A DNA stretch of 64,000 bases from Kitasatospora terrestris (GTDB taxonomy: Bacteria; Actinomycetota; Actinomycetes; Streptomycetales; Streptomycetaceae): NCBI RefSeq assembly GCF_039542905.1, contig NZ_BAABIS010000001.1:4278001-4342000 (forward strand), in the 5' to 3' direction. Below are positions 27,333 through 35,935 of the stretch, piece after piece. A program made the position numbers and the translations under genes. Each line of letters starts with the position of its first letter. Position 1 is the stretch's first letter. The notes below the pieces were generated by a model. That model saw nothing but the letters and a program-made list of their open reading frames with translations, was not told the origin of the DNA and did not search any database.

Positions 27333-28625
27333 TCAGCCGAACAGCAGCTTCCAGGTGTCGGGGCCCGGGTAGCCGTCCGCCTCGGCGCCGCTCCAGCCCT
27401 GCGCCCGCTGGAAGGCCTCGACGTTGCGCCGGTCCGCCTCGCCCCAGTCCGGGCTCGGACCCTCGGTGTAGTAGCGGCCGTAGCCCTTCCGGACCAGCTG
27501 CTCGCCGAGGAGCCGGACGAAGTCGTTGACCTGGCCGGGCCGGAACCGGTCGGCGCCGGGGAAGCCGGCCGGTGCGGGCGGCGCGGGCGGCGCGGGCGGC
27601 GTGGTGGTCGACGGGGCCGGCGGGGAGGTGCCGGCGGCGGCGGGCGGGATGTCCTTGCCCCGGTGGTTCACCAGGTAGTCCCAGGTGTCCTTGCCCGGGA
27701 TGCCGTCCGCCTCGGCGCCGCGCCACCCCTGGGCCAGCTGGAACGCCTCGGTGGCCCGGCGGTCCGCCTCGCCCCAGTCCGGGCTCGGCCCCTCCCTGTA
27801 GAACCGGCCGCCGCCGCGCTGGACCAGCATCTCGCCCAGCCGGGTGACGTACGGGTTGACCTTGCCGGGCCCGAACTTGTCGGTGCCGGGGAAGGCGTCC
27901 GGCACCGGCATCGGCTGCGACAGCCCCCGGTAGCGGTAGGGCAGGTAGCTGCCGGAGTTGCTCCAGTACGCGTACGGGGTGGAGCGCTTGGTGGTGGCCG
28001 GGCGGGTCTGCTCCAGCGCGACGTACCGGGTGCGCGAGGAGTCCGTCCAGCCGCCGAACAGGACCACGTGCGAACCCGACTCCGGGTTGGCCGGGTTGTT
28101 GTAGATCAGCGCGTCGCCGGGCTGCAGGTCGTCCTTGGATATCCGGTCGGCGAAGTTCGGCAGGGTCCAGGTGGTCTGGCTGGAGCCCAGGTTCCACGCC
28201 ATCGAGACGAAGCCCGAGCAGTCCTGGCGGTAGCCGTCCGACCAGTAGCGGCTCATCGAGTACGGCACCTGCTGGTCGACCCAGCGCTGCGCCCGCTGCA
28301 TGATCTCGGCGCGCGTGGTGGCCGGCTGGGCGGCCCGCAGCCGCGGGGCGGTGGTGGATTCGCCGTGCAGGCCGCTCACCCCGCCCTGCGGCGTGTCGGG
28401 TATCGGGGTGCCGGAATTCGGCTGCGGGGCGGGGGCGGCCGTGGCACCGCCGGCACCGCCCAGCACGCTGCCGACCGCGGCCACCAGGACGGCTGCGCGG
28501 CGGGCGCCGCGTGCCGAGCGGTGGCCGCCGTCCTCGATCCGCGCGGCGTGCAGCCGGGCGCGGCGGCGCGACGCGCAGCCGCCGCAGACGCAGTCCGCGT
28601 CCGGCTCGACGTCCGTGAACTCCAT
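27333..28625 (-). CDS. Secreted NlpC/P60-like protein with two peptidoglycan-binding repeats
   Basis: 430 residues from ATG 28625 (MEFTDVEPDADCVCGGC). The N-terminus has a CxCxxC cluster and an Arg-rich run before a hydrophobic segment ending in ATAAP, a likely secretion or anchor signal. A catalytic-type domain follows with DCSGFVSMAWNL and GSHVVLFGGW (Cys and His of a papain-like amidase). Two C-terminal repeats of about 75 residues each carry FPG.D.F.PG, EGPSPDWGEADRR and AEADG.PG.DTW, a peptidoglycan-binding module common in streptomycetes. The low-complexity linker is Pro/Ala/Thr. Probably acts on or binds the cell wall outside the cell. Confidence 0.82.
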   Translation of the reverse strand: MEFTDVEPDADCVCGGCASRRRARLHAARIEDGGHRSARGARRAAVLVAAVGSVLGGAGGATAAPAPQPNSGTPIPDTPQGGVSGLHGESTTAPRLRAAQPATTRAEIMQRAQRWVDQQVPYSMSRYWSDGYRQDCSGFVSMAWNLGSSQTTWTLPNFADRISKDDLQPGDALIYNNPANPESGSHVVLFGGWTDSSRTRYVALEQTRPATTKRSTPYAYWSNSGSYLPYRYRGLSQPMPVPDAFPGTDKFGPGKVNPYVTRLGEMLVQRGGGRFYREGPSPDWGEADRRATEAFQLAQGWRGAEADGIPGKDTWDYLVNHRGKDIPPAAAGTSPPAPSTTTPPAPPAPPAPAGFPGADRFRPGQVNDFVRLLGEQLVRKGYGRYYTEGPSPDWGEADRRNVEAFQRAQGWSGAEADGYPGPDTWKLLFG

Positions 28626-28704
28626 CAGCACGGGGGCCTGCCTTTCCTTCGGGGAATGGCACAACCGTGTACGGCGGAGTGACGCCGTACCACCCGATAG
28701 GGCG

Positions 28705-29616
28705 TCAAACAGGGCGAATCGGGTGACGTGGCCGGGCGACCGGTGGATTGACCGGCGAGAACTCGGGGGCCGACCAGGTCAGGGCGGTGGCGTGGGCGAG
28801 CTCCACCACCCGGTCGACGGCGTAGTCGACGGCCGGGGCCCCCGGGTCGCTCCAGTCGACGGTGGCGCGGCCGGTCAGCAGGAGGGATCCGCCGGTCTCC
28901 CAGTCGGGGAGGAGGAGGCCGGCGGACGGGCCGAGCTCCAGGTTGCCGAGCGTGTTGTACATCGCGTTGCCGGCGTACTCGGGCCAGCGCAGCCGGTCGG
29001 GGCCGAGGACCCGGACGAAGCCGGGGTTCCCGCCGCGGTGCGAGGCGTCGACGCGGCCGTCCGGGCCGGCGGAGGCGACGAAGAAGGTGTCGGCGGTGGA
29101 GACGGCGAGCTGCTGGCCGGTGGAGAGCCGGTCGGTGGCGGTGGCGGTGGCGCCGCCCGGGTGGGCGGGGGAGGGCGCGGGGGTGCGGCGCTGGATGTAC
29201 TTGGGGCAGTTGGCGTACACCTGGGCCGCGGCGACGGTGAAGCCCTCGGCGGTGGGGGCGGCCCGGCCGTTGAGGCGCATCCGGCGGCGGTTCGCCGGGT
29301 CGAGGGCGATGGTGCCGACCTCGGCGGGGGAGGCCAGCGCCTCGGCGAGCGGGTCCCCGGGCGCCGGGCGGGCGGCGACGGTCAGCGTGGACGCGTCGGC
29401 GGCCCGCAGGAAGCCCGGCTCACCGGTCAGCGCGGTCGCCCAGAGCCGGCCCTCGCGGTCGGCGGCGCCCACCACCAGCATCCTGCGCTCGGTCAGGAAG
29501 CGGGCGGCGACGGCGGGGATGGTGGAGCCGATCGAGCGGCCCACGTGGTCCGCCCGGTCGGCGACCCCGGCGCGGGCCTGGGCGGCGCGCTCGCCGGGGT
29601 GGAAGGTGCTGGGCAT
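28705..29616 (-). CDS. Pyridoxamine 5'-phosphate oxidase-like (flavin-binding split barrel) protein
   Basis: 303 residues from ATG 29616, with GGAGG upstream. Motifs typical of the PNPOx-like family include RRMLVVGAADREGRLWATALTG, RRRMRLNGRAAP, VYANCPKYIQRR and GNLELGPSAGLLLPDWE. Members bind FMN or F420 and reduce small molecules; the length and CPKYIQ motif match a streptomycete subgroup of unknown substrate. It begins with MPST like its upstream neighbour and may be co-transcribed with it (30-bp gap). Confidence 0.83.
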   Translation of the reverse strand: MPSTFHPGERAAQARAGVADRADHVGRSIGSTIPAVAARFLTERRMLVVGAADREGRLWATALTGEPGFLRAADASTLTVAARPAPGDPLAEALASPAEVGTIALDPANRRRMRLNGRAAPTAEGFTVAAAQVYANCPKYIQRRTPAPSPAHPGGATATATDRLSTGQQLAVSTADTFFVASAGPDGRVDASHRGGNPGFVRVLGPDRLRWPEYAGNAMYNTLGNLELGPSAGLLLPDWETGGSLLLTGRATVDWSDPGAPAVDYAVDRVVELAHATALTWSAPEFSPVNPPVARPRHPIRPV

Positions 29617-29646
29617 GCGGGCCTCCGGGGTGGGGGAGCCGAGGGT

Positions 29647-30096
29647 CTAGAAGAAGCCGCAGGTGGGGGCCGCCCCGGCGGGAGCCTCGGCCTGCTCCAG
29701 GCCCTCGGGGGTGAAGATCTCCAGGCGGATGCCGTCGGGGTCGTGGAAGAAGATCCCGCCGGAGCTCGCGCCCTCGCGGTGGGGGACGAGGCCGTCGTGG
29801 GCGAAGACGGCGCCGAGCTCCTTGAGGACGGCCTCGGCGGCCCGGACGTCCTCCACCGAGTCGGCCCGGAAGGAGAGGTGGTGCAGGCCGGGGCGGTCGG
29901 CGGCGTGGGCGCCGGCCGACTGCTGCCAGAGGGTGAGGACGGGGGCGCCGTCGCGGCCGAGGAAGGCGAAGGGGCGCTCGGCGTCGTGGCTCTCGGCGAC
30001 CACGTCGAGGCCGAGGACCCGGCGGTAGAAGGCCGTTGAGCGGGCCAGGTCGGTGACGTTCAGGCCGACGTGGCCGGTCTGCAGGGTGCTGGGCAT
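29647..30096 (-). CDS. VOC-family (glyoxalase/dioxygenase-like) protein
   Basis: 149 residues from ATG 30096. Starts HVGLNVTDLARSTAFYRRVLGLDVV and ends with GIFFHDPDGIRLEIFTPEGLE, the two beta-alpha-beta-beta-beta modules of the vicinal oxygen chelate fold. Metal-site candidates are His in TGHVGLN, His in LHHLSFRAD and Glu in RLEIF. Substrate unknown. A long palindrome lies 11 bp upstream of the start and probably controls this gene and the downstream PNPOx-like gene. Confidence 0.87.
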   Translation of the reverse strand: MPSTLQTGHVGLNVTDLARSTAFYRRVLGLDVVAESHDAERPFAFLGRDGAPVLTLWQQSAGAHAADRPGLHHLSFRADSVEDVRAAEAVLKELGAVFAHDGLVPHREGASSGGIFFHDPDGIRLEIFTPEGLEQAEAPAGAAPTCGFF

Positions 30097-30106
30097 GTCT
30101 GTTCCC

Positions 30107-30154
30107 CTCGATCATCTAACCGTTACTGAAGAGAGTAAGGGTTAGATGATCGAG
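30107..30154. promoter_or_regulatory. 48-bp near-perfect palindrome upstream of the VOC gene
   Basis: Arms of 14 perfect bases (CTCGATCATCTAAC at 30107-30120 and its complement at 30141-30154) continue inward as CGTTACT / AGTAAGG with one mismatch around a central GAAGAG. Position 11 bp before the VOC start codon suggests a dimeric repressor operator or a transcript hairpin. There is no T-run. It also lies 40 bp past the stop of the upstream HTH gene, so a terminator role is possible. Confidence 0.7.
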
Positions 30155-30194
30155 AGGTCAACCGGTATGGAGTTCTGAAGGGGTTAGAGGGTGG

Positions 30195-31232
30195 TCACTC
30201 CCACTGCCAGCGGATGCCGACCTGGCCCGGCTGCTGGTCGGTGACCAGGACGTGGGCGCTGGCGGAGGCGCCGATCCAGAGCTGCTGGCGGCTGCGGTCG
30301 GTCTCCTCCGCGGGGGACCGGTCGAAGCGCTCGCACTGCACCGGCACCGCCGACGGGTCGAAGTGCACCTGGAGCACGTACTCGCGGACCGGCACGGCGA
30401 AGAACCGGCCGTAGTCGGTGGTCTCGCCGCTGTCGGGGATCTGCACCTCGTACTCGAAGACGGTGGAGTCGCCGAGGGCCAGCGGCCGGTCCAGCAGGAG
30501 TTCGGCGACCAGCAGGCCGCTCTCGGGGCGACGGCGGACCCGGCCGAGGCGGGCGTGCCGGACGGAGGTGATCTCGGGACAGACGGTGACGCCCTCGTCC
30601 GCCTTGTGGACGACGACGTGGCGGGTGACCTCCGCCACGGTGGCGCGCACGACCTGGCGCATCCGGAGCAGGTGGCCGCGGCGGCCGGCGTCGACGAAGT
30701 ACGAGTCGTGGATCGACAGCCGCTCCAGCTCGCCGCTGGCGGGGGCGTCGAGCTCGGCGAAGACCTCGGCGATCTCCTGCTCGCCCGGCCAGACCTGCTC
30801 GACCCGCAGGCCGTCCGGCGTGCCGGTCTGGGCGACCCAGCGGCCGCGCGGGCGCGGCGGGCCGAGCAGCGCGGTGAGCGTGGTGTGGCGCAGGCCCAGC
30901 AGCTCCTCGAGGAGGTGCACGGCCCGCAGCGAGGTGGCGCGCTCGGGCTGGCTGCGGCCGCGGCGCCAGTAACTGAGCGTGGTGATGGAGACCCTGACAC
31001 CCTGTTTCGCCAGGGCGGAGCGGATCCGGTCCAGACTGAGACCGCTCGCCTCGATGGCGGCGTTCAGCACTTCGGCGAAGCCCGCACCGGTGACGGGGCC
31101 GGGAGCCGGCCCGGCCACGGCAGGCACCGGGACGGCACCGACCGCCGCGGCGGCCGGAGCCTCGTCGGGTCCGGAGTCGCGCTGGCCGACCAGTCGGAGC
31201 CGGCCGGCGTGCTGTGGTTGCTGTGAGCCCAT
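30195..31232 (-). CDS. XRE-type helix-turn-helix regulator
   Basis: 345 residues from ATG 31232. An Ala/Pro-rich N-terminus is followed by a DNA-binding segment about residues 50-115 (FAEVLNAAIEASGLSLDRIR, VSITTLSYWRRGRSQPE), resembling streptomycete XRE-like regulators. A long C-terminal region of unknown fold (residues 130-345) includes LSIHDSYFVDAGRRGHLLRM and VCPEITSVRHARLGRVRRRP. Single-gene unit; targets unknown. Confidence 0.78.
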   Translation of the reverse strand: MGSQQPQHAGRLRLVGQRDSGPDEAPAAAAVGAVPVPAVAGPAPGPVTGAGFAEVLNAAIEASGLSLDRIRSALAKQGVRVSITTLSYWRRGRSQPERATSLRAVHLLEELLGLRHTTLTALLGPPRPRGRWVAQTGTPDGLRVEQVWPGEQEIAEVFAELDAPASGELERLSIHDSYFVDAGRRGHLLRMRQVVRATVAEVTRHVVVHKADEGVTVCPEITSVRHARLGRVRRRPESGLLVAELLLDRPLALGDSTVFEYEVQIPDSGETTDYGRFFAVPVREYVLQVHFDPSAVPVQCERFDRSPAEETDRSRQQLWIGASASAHVLVTDQQPGQVGIRWQWE

Positions 31233-31423
31233 GCGACACCTTCCCCACGAGGCGAGATCGGGGCGGGTTCGCCCCCGGCGCCACTTTGCGCCGGAGGGAG
31301 TGCCACCGAGCTGTGGGAACCCTAATCAGGGTCGAGAGGCTACGTCATCAACCCGGACATATGACAGTGGTCACGACAAAGAAATCGCAGATCAGCCCAG
31401 GTTGAAACATTCTCGCAACAATG

Positions 31424-31459
31424 GACGCCGGCGCGGCCACCGAGGGCCGCACCGGCGTC
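31424..31459 (-). terminator. Hairpin after the S53 peptidase gene
   Basis: Imperfect inverted repeat (GACGCCGG.GCGGCC pairing with GGCCGC.CCGGCGTC, with single mismatches) 14 bp beyond the stop of the leftward peptidase gene. On the minus strand it is followed by CATTGTTG. The remaining gap 31233-31423 shows no gene and holds the promoter of the HTH regulator. Confidence 0.65.
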
Positions 31460-31472
31460 ACCTGAGTCCACG

Positions 31473-33635
31473 TCAGGAAACGTTGACCGCAGCGTCGTCG
31501 ATCACGAAGCTGGTCTGCAGCGAGGAGTCCTCGGTGCCGGTGAACTTCAGGGTCACGCTCTGTCCGGCGAAGGCCGACAGGTCGAAGGACTTCTGGACCC
31601 AGCCGGTGGCCGCGTTGGCGTTGGAGACGGTGGCCAGGGTGGTGGTGCCGGCCTGGACGGTCAGCTTGTCGTACGCGGTGGTGCCGGTCTCGGCGGTGTC
31701 CACGTGCAGCCAGAAGCTGAAGGTGGCCCGGCAGCCCGCCGGGATCGAGACGGTCTGCGAGACGGTGTCGGTGTGGGCGGAGCCGTAGCCGTCCATCCAG
31801 GCCTTCCAGGAGCCCGTGTGGGCGGCCTCGGAGGTGCTGTTGTCGACCACGCCGCCGGAGGTGGTCCACGGGGCGGCGGTGCCGGTCTCGAAGCCGCCGT
31901 TGCCGATCAGCTGGGCGGCGGTGCAGGTGCCGGTGGGCGGCGGGGTGGTGCCGCCGAGCAGGGCGGTGGTCAGCGCGTCGGCGACCGGGGTGCCCCAGCC
32001 GGTGACCTGGTCGTAGCCGGCCCTGGTCGAGAAGTCCTGGTTGGCGCCGCTGGTCACGTCGTGGAAGGCCGAGCCGTACGAGGCGGAGTTGGCCAGCGCG
32101 TAGAGCTTCGGGTTGGCCTCGCCGAGCACCGGCTGGGCGGACGCCTTGGCCTTCTGGTTGAACAGCGCGGCGTAGCCGGACCAGAGCGGGGCAGCCGCCG
32201 AGGTGCCGCCGTAGACCTGCCAGCCCGCGCTGGTCGAGCCCTGGGTGTAGATCGCGAAGCCGCTCGCCGGGTCGGCGTTGGAGGAGACGTCCGGGACGGT
32301 GCGCATGGTGCCGCTCACCCCGGTGCCGGTCTGCCAGGAGGGCTTGGCGAACTGGGTGGAGACGCCGCCGCCCGCGGTGGACCAGGCGGACTCGGAGGAG
32401 TAGGCGGTGCCGGAGACCTTGAGGTTGGTGCCGCCGACACCGGTGTTGTACGGGCTGGAGGCCGGGAAGTCGACCGCCTTGACGGTGGAGCCGCTGGTGG
32501 AGCGGGTGCAGTCGCGGGAGCCGTCGTCGCCGGAGGCGGAGAAGACGGATATGCCCTGGGCGGCGGCCTGCTTGAAGGAGTTGTTCACCGCCGTCATCGA
32601 GGAGGCGGTGGTGTCCGGCTCGCAGGAGCCCCAGGAGATCGAGATCACCGAGACCCGGTTGTCGGCGACGATCTTGGCGGCCATGTCGATCTCGCCCTGG
32701 TCGCTGTTGGGGGCCTCGTAGACCAGCTGGGTGGCCTTGGGGGCGACGCCGCGGACGATCTCGGAGTCCAGCTCCACCTCGCCCTGGCCCTCGCCGGGCT
32801 TGGAGTCGTAGTTCGCGCCGTCCACCGACACCGTGGAGACCGCCGGGCCCGAGAGGCCGAACTGGGTGTCGTAGGTGGAGAGGTTGGCGCTCTTGTAGCC
32901 GTCGAACTCCCAGAGCGCCACGGTGGTGCCGGTGCCGTCGGTGCCGACCTTGTTCAGGTTGTAGGCGCCGTCGTACTGCGCCGGGCCGAAGCCGCCGGGG
33001 GTGGCGGCGAGCGCGGCGCCCGCAGGCTTGGCCAGCCGGGTGGTGCGCACGGTGTGGTCGTTCAGGCCGGAGACGCCCTCGACCACGCCCGCCAGCGCGG
33101 CCGGCACCGAGGCGGCGGCGTCGTTGGCGAAGAAGGTCCGCCCGCCCTGCTGCGGGTCGCTGTAGGTCGACTCGTGGGTGCCGAAGGCCTGCGCGACCTT
33201 CGCCGCGGAGCCGGTGGCGTTGATCACCTGGCGGTTGGCGCTGACCGAGGTGACCTTCAGGCCCTGGGAGGCCAGGAAGGCACTGACCCGGTCCACGTCG
33301 CCCTGGGTGGCGCCGAACCGGGCGCCGAACTGCTCGGGCGTCAGGTAGTGGCCGTACTCGGCGGTGCCGGGGGTGGCCACCGCCTGCAGGAAGCGGTCCA
33401 GCTCCGCGGTGTCGCGCAGCTTGAGGCTGACCGCGACGCCGATCTGACGGTCGGTGGGCAGGTCGCCCTTCTTCTGCGAGCGGGCGACCGCGGGGGTGAC
33501 GGTCTGCGGCAGGGCCACCCGGGCGGTGGCGTTGGGGGTCGGGACCGAGGCCTGGGCGCTGCCGGCGCCGAGGGTCACCGCGGTCAGCGGCAGGACGGCA
33601 AGCGCCGAGGCAAGGACGAGCGAGCGGGGTCGCAC
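31473..33635 (-). CDS. Secreted S53 (sedolisin) serine-carboxyl peptidase
   Basis: 720 residues from GTG 33635, chosen because GGAGGAG precedes it and it gives a clean signal peptide ([15 protein letters not shown]... cleaved after AQA, about residue 29). A pro-domain (about 40-200) contains [14 protein letters not shown]. The catalytic domain has the Glu/Asp pair in [10 protein letters not shown], the oxyanion Asp in [11 protein letters not shown], and Ser in [11 protein letters not shown]; the calcium site is near FHDVTSG and [13 protein letters not shown]-terminal jelly-roll-like module (about 595-720, [12 protein letters not shown]) may bind substrate. Such enzymes work at acid pH outside the cell. 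Confidence 0.92.
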   Translation of the reverse strand: MRPRSLVLASALAVLPLTAVTLGAGSAQASVPTPNATARVALPQTVTPAVARSQKKGDLPTDRQIGVAVSLKLRDTAELDRFLQAVATPGTAEYGHYLTPEQFGARFGATQGDVDRVSAFLASQGLKVTSVSANRQVINATGSAAKVAQAFGTHESTYSDPQQGGRTFFANDAAASVPAALAGVVEGVSGLNDHTVRTTRLAKPAGAALAATPGGFGPAQYDGAYNLNKVGTDGTGTTVALWEFDGYKSANLSTYDTQFGLSGPAVSTVSVDGANYDSKPGEGQGEVELDSEIVRGVAPKATQLVYEAPNSDQGEIDMAAKIVADNRVSVISISWGSCEPDTTASSMTAVNNSFKQAAAQGISVFSASGDDGSRDCTRSTSGSTVKAVDFPASSPYNTGVGGTNLKVSGTAYSSESAWSTAGGGVSTQFAKPSWQTGTGVSGTMRTVPDVSSNADPASGFAIYTQGSTSAGWQVYGGTSAAAPLWSGYAALFNQKAKASAQPVLGEANPKLYALANSASYGSAFHDVTSGANQDFSTRAGYDQVTGWGTPVADALTTALLGGTTPPPTGTCTAAQLIGNGGFETGTAAPWTTSGGVVDNSTSEAAHTGSWKAWMDGYGSAHTDTVSQTVSIPAGCRATFSFWLHVDTAETGTTAYDKLTVQAGTTTLATVSNANAATGWVQKSFDLSAFAGQSVTLKFTGTEDSSLQTSFVIDDAAVNVS

Positions 33636-33813
33636 GGGGCTCCTCCGGAAGGTGTGGGGCGTCCGGTTTCGAAAACGCTTGCCAGAATCTCCCAGAGAAC
33701 TCTCAGGAATAGGCCCATGCCTGGGCAATTACTCAGCCAATAACAGTCAAGTGTGGAATGTGAATTCAAAACACTGAATATCGGCCGCACGGAACAGAGT
33801 TACACTCGACCGC

Positions 33814-34359
33814 ATGACCGACCCCCGTGACCCGCGCCCGCTGATCGGTGAGCCCCTGGCGCTCGATCTGCTGAACACGCGCTGGCGCGGCACCCCCGTC
33901 AACGACCTGCTCACCGACGTCGAGGGCTACCGGATCTGGCTGTCCTCCAACGGCCTGGCCGAGCGCTGCCCGGCCGACCGGGCCGGCCTGGAGGCGGTGC
34001 TGACCGCCCGGGAGGCCTTGGCGCAGCTGGTCGAGGCCGCCGAGCAGCAGCGTCCGGCACCGCTCGACGGGCTGAACGCGGTGCTCGCCCACGGGCGCAC
34101 GGTCCACCGGCTCACCGAGGCCGGGCCGCGCCGCGAGGTCGAGGTCGACCGGCCGTTGTGGCTGGCCGCCTGGCTCGCCGCCGACGACTACCTGGACCTG
34201 CTCGACCAGGGCGCCCACCGCATCAAGGCGTGCGCCCATCCGACCTGCATCCTGCATTTCCTCGACACCTCGCAGAACGGCCGCCGGCGCTGGTGCTCGA
34301 TGGCCGTCTGCGGAAACCGGGCGAAAGCGGCCCGGCACTACCAGAAAATCACCGGATAG
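33814..34359 (+). CDS. ABATE-domain/CGNR zinc-finger transcriptional regulator
   Basis: 181 residues from ATG 33814. The N-terminal ABATE domain starts with GEPLALDLLNTRWRG. The C-terminal zinc finger has CAHPTCILHFLDTSQNGRRR followed by WCSMAVCGNRAKAARHY, with Cys ligands in CAHPTC and WCSMAVCGN. These are predicted stress-type regulators. It ends 3 bp before the convergent stop of the FAD monooxygenase gene. Confidence 0.9.
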   Translation: MTDPRDPRPLIGEPLALDLLNTRWRGTPVNDLLTDVEGYRIWLSSNGLAERCPADRAGLEAVLTAREALAQLVEAAEQQRPAPLDGLNAVLAHGRTVHRLTEAGPRREVEVDRPLWLAAWLAADDYLDLLDQGAHRIKACAHPTCILHFLDTSQNGRRRWCSMAVCGNRAKAARHYQKITG

Positions 34360-34362
34360 CGG

Positions 34363-35844
34363 TCAGTCCGCCGGCCGCCCCAGCCACTGGCCCAGCGCCG
34401 TGCGCAGCTCGCCGCGGGTCGGGTCCACCCCGGCCCAGGCCGCGTACCCGTCCGGCCGGACCAGCAGCACGGTGTCGCGCAGCTTGCCGTGCGGGTCGGC
34501 CGGCGCGGCCGTCACCACCCGGTCCGCCCAGGAGTCCGCCACCGACAGCTCGTCGTTGCTGATCAGCACCGCTTTGCCGGCCCGCAGCGCCTCGTACAGC
34601 CGGGACGGGTCGCCCGGCGCGTCCACCGCCAGACGCAGGTCGGGCAGCCGGCGGCCGACCAGCGGGTGCGAACCCTTCTGCGCCGGGTAGGAGATGCCGA
34701 TCCCCGAGACCTGCTTGGCACCCAGCGCGGCGACCGGGCCGAGGTGCTCGGCGACCGTGGAGACCGCCGAACGCAGCGCCCGCGCCGGGGTGTTCTGCGC
34801 CAGCGCCACCCGCACCAGCGCGCCGGAGCTGCGCAGCACCGCCCTGCCGACCGGGTGACGCTCCGTCTGGTAGGTGTCCAACAGGGCGTCGGGCGCCCAG
34901 CCCCGGACCGCCGCGGCCAGCTTCCAGCCCAGGTTGGCGGCGTCCTGCAGGCCCGTGTTCATGCCCTGGCCGCCCGCCGGGGAGTGGCAGTGCGCGGCGT
35001 CGCCCGCCAGGAACACCCGGCCCGAGCGGTACGTCGGCACCTGCCGCTCGTCGCTGTGGAAGCGCGAGGTCCAACGGGCGTCCCGCAGACCGAAGTCCTC
35101 GCCGAACACGGTCCGGGCGAGCTCCGCCAGCTCGACCATGTCGACCGGATCGGAGTCCGGGCGCTGCCGCTCCCGGTCCCAGGCGATCACCCGGTACCAG
35201 CCGTCGCCGAACGGCGCCATGAAGGCGAACCCCGCCTCGGTCGCGCCGACCGTGACCGCCTCGTCCGGCTCCCGGTCGACGCGGACGTCCGCCAGCATCA
35301 CCGAGTTGACCACCGACTCGCCCGGGAACGGGATGCCCAGCAGGTCCCGGACCGAGCTGTGCACCCCGTCGGCGCCGACCGCGTACCGGGCCCGGTGGAC
35401 GACCGTCGAACCGCCCTCGCGGACCGTCAGCGACACCCCCTCGGCGTCCTGCCGCAGACCGGTCACCTCGGCACCCCGCACCAGCACCGCCCCGGCCTTC
35501 AACGCCCGCTCCTGGAGCAGCCGTTCGGTGTTGGACTGCGGAGTGATCAGGACGAACGGGAAACGGGTCGGCAGGTTGCCCAGCTCGATCCGCAGCCGGC
35601 CGAACAGGCGCAGCGACCCCAACGGCCGCCCGGTGGCGATCAGCTCGTCCGCCAGCCCGCGCGCGTCCAACTGCTCCAGGGTGCGGGCGTGCACCGCGAA
35701 CGCCCGGGTCAGGTTGGACTCCGCCGCGCGCTTCTCCAGCACCGTCACCCGCAGCCCGGCCGTCGCCAGGTCGCCGGCCAGCAGCAGACCGGTCGGTCCG
35801 GCCCCCACGACCAGGACGTCGGCGGTGAGCTCCATCTCGGACAT
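34363..35844 (-). CDS. FAD-dependent aromatic hydroxylase (PheA/TfdB/RdmE-type)
   Basis: 493 residues from ATG 35844; ATG 35835 is an alternative. Dinucleotide fold VLVVGAGPTGLLLAGDLA at the N-terminus, the DG motif in YAVGADGVHSSVRDLLG, and the GD motif in VFLAGDAAHCHSPAGGQGMN. A thioredoxin-like C-terminal domain ends near GVDPTRGELRTALG. Class A flavoprotein monooxygenases of this type hydroxylate aromatic or polyketide substrates using NAD(P)H and oxygen. It is probably a stand-alone catabolic or resistance enzyme. Confidence 0.9.
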   Translation of the reverse strand: MSEMELTADVLVVGAGPTGLLLAGDLATAGLRVTVLEKRAAESNLTRAFAVHARTLEQLDARGLADELIATGRPLGSLRLFGRLRIELGNLPTRFPFVLITPQSNTERLLQERALKAGAVLVRGAEVTGLRQDAEGVSLTVREGGSTVVHRARYAVGADGVHSSVRDLLGIPFPGESVVNSVMLADVRVDREPDEAVTVGATEAGFAFMAPFGDGWYRVIAWDRERQRPDSDPVDMVELAELARTVFGEDFGLRDARWTSRFHSDERQVPTYRSGRVFLAGDAAHCHSPAGGQGMNTGLQDAANLGWKLAAAVRGWAPDALLDTYQTERHPVGRAVLRSSGALVRVALAQNTPARALRSAVSTVAEHLGPVAALGAKQVSGIGISYPAQKGSHPLVGRRLPDLRLAVDAPGDPSRLYEALRAGKAVLISNDELSVADSWADRVVTAAPADPHGKLRDTVLLVRPDGYAAWAGVDPTRGELRTALGQWLGRPAD

Positions 35845-35935
35845 CGTCGTCTCCCGTTGCTCGGAGTGCGGGTTCTCAGCGCGCTCTCAGACTGCCATCA
35901 TGGCTGCCCCATCCGGGGCTGTGAACCTCCTTCCC

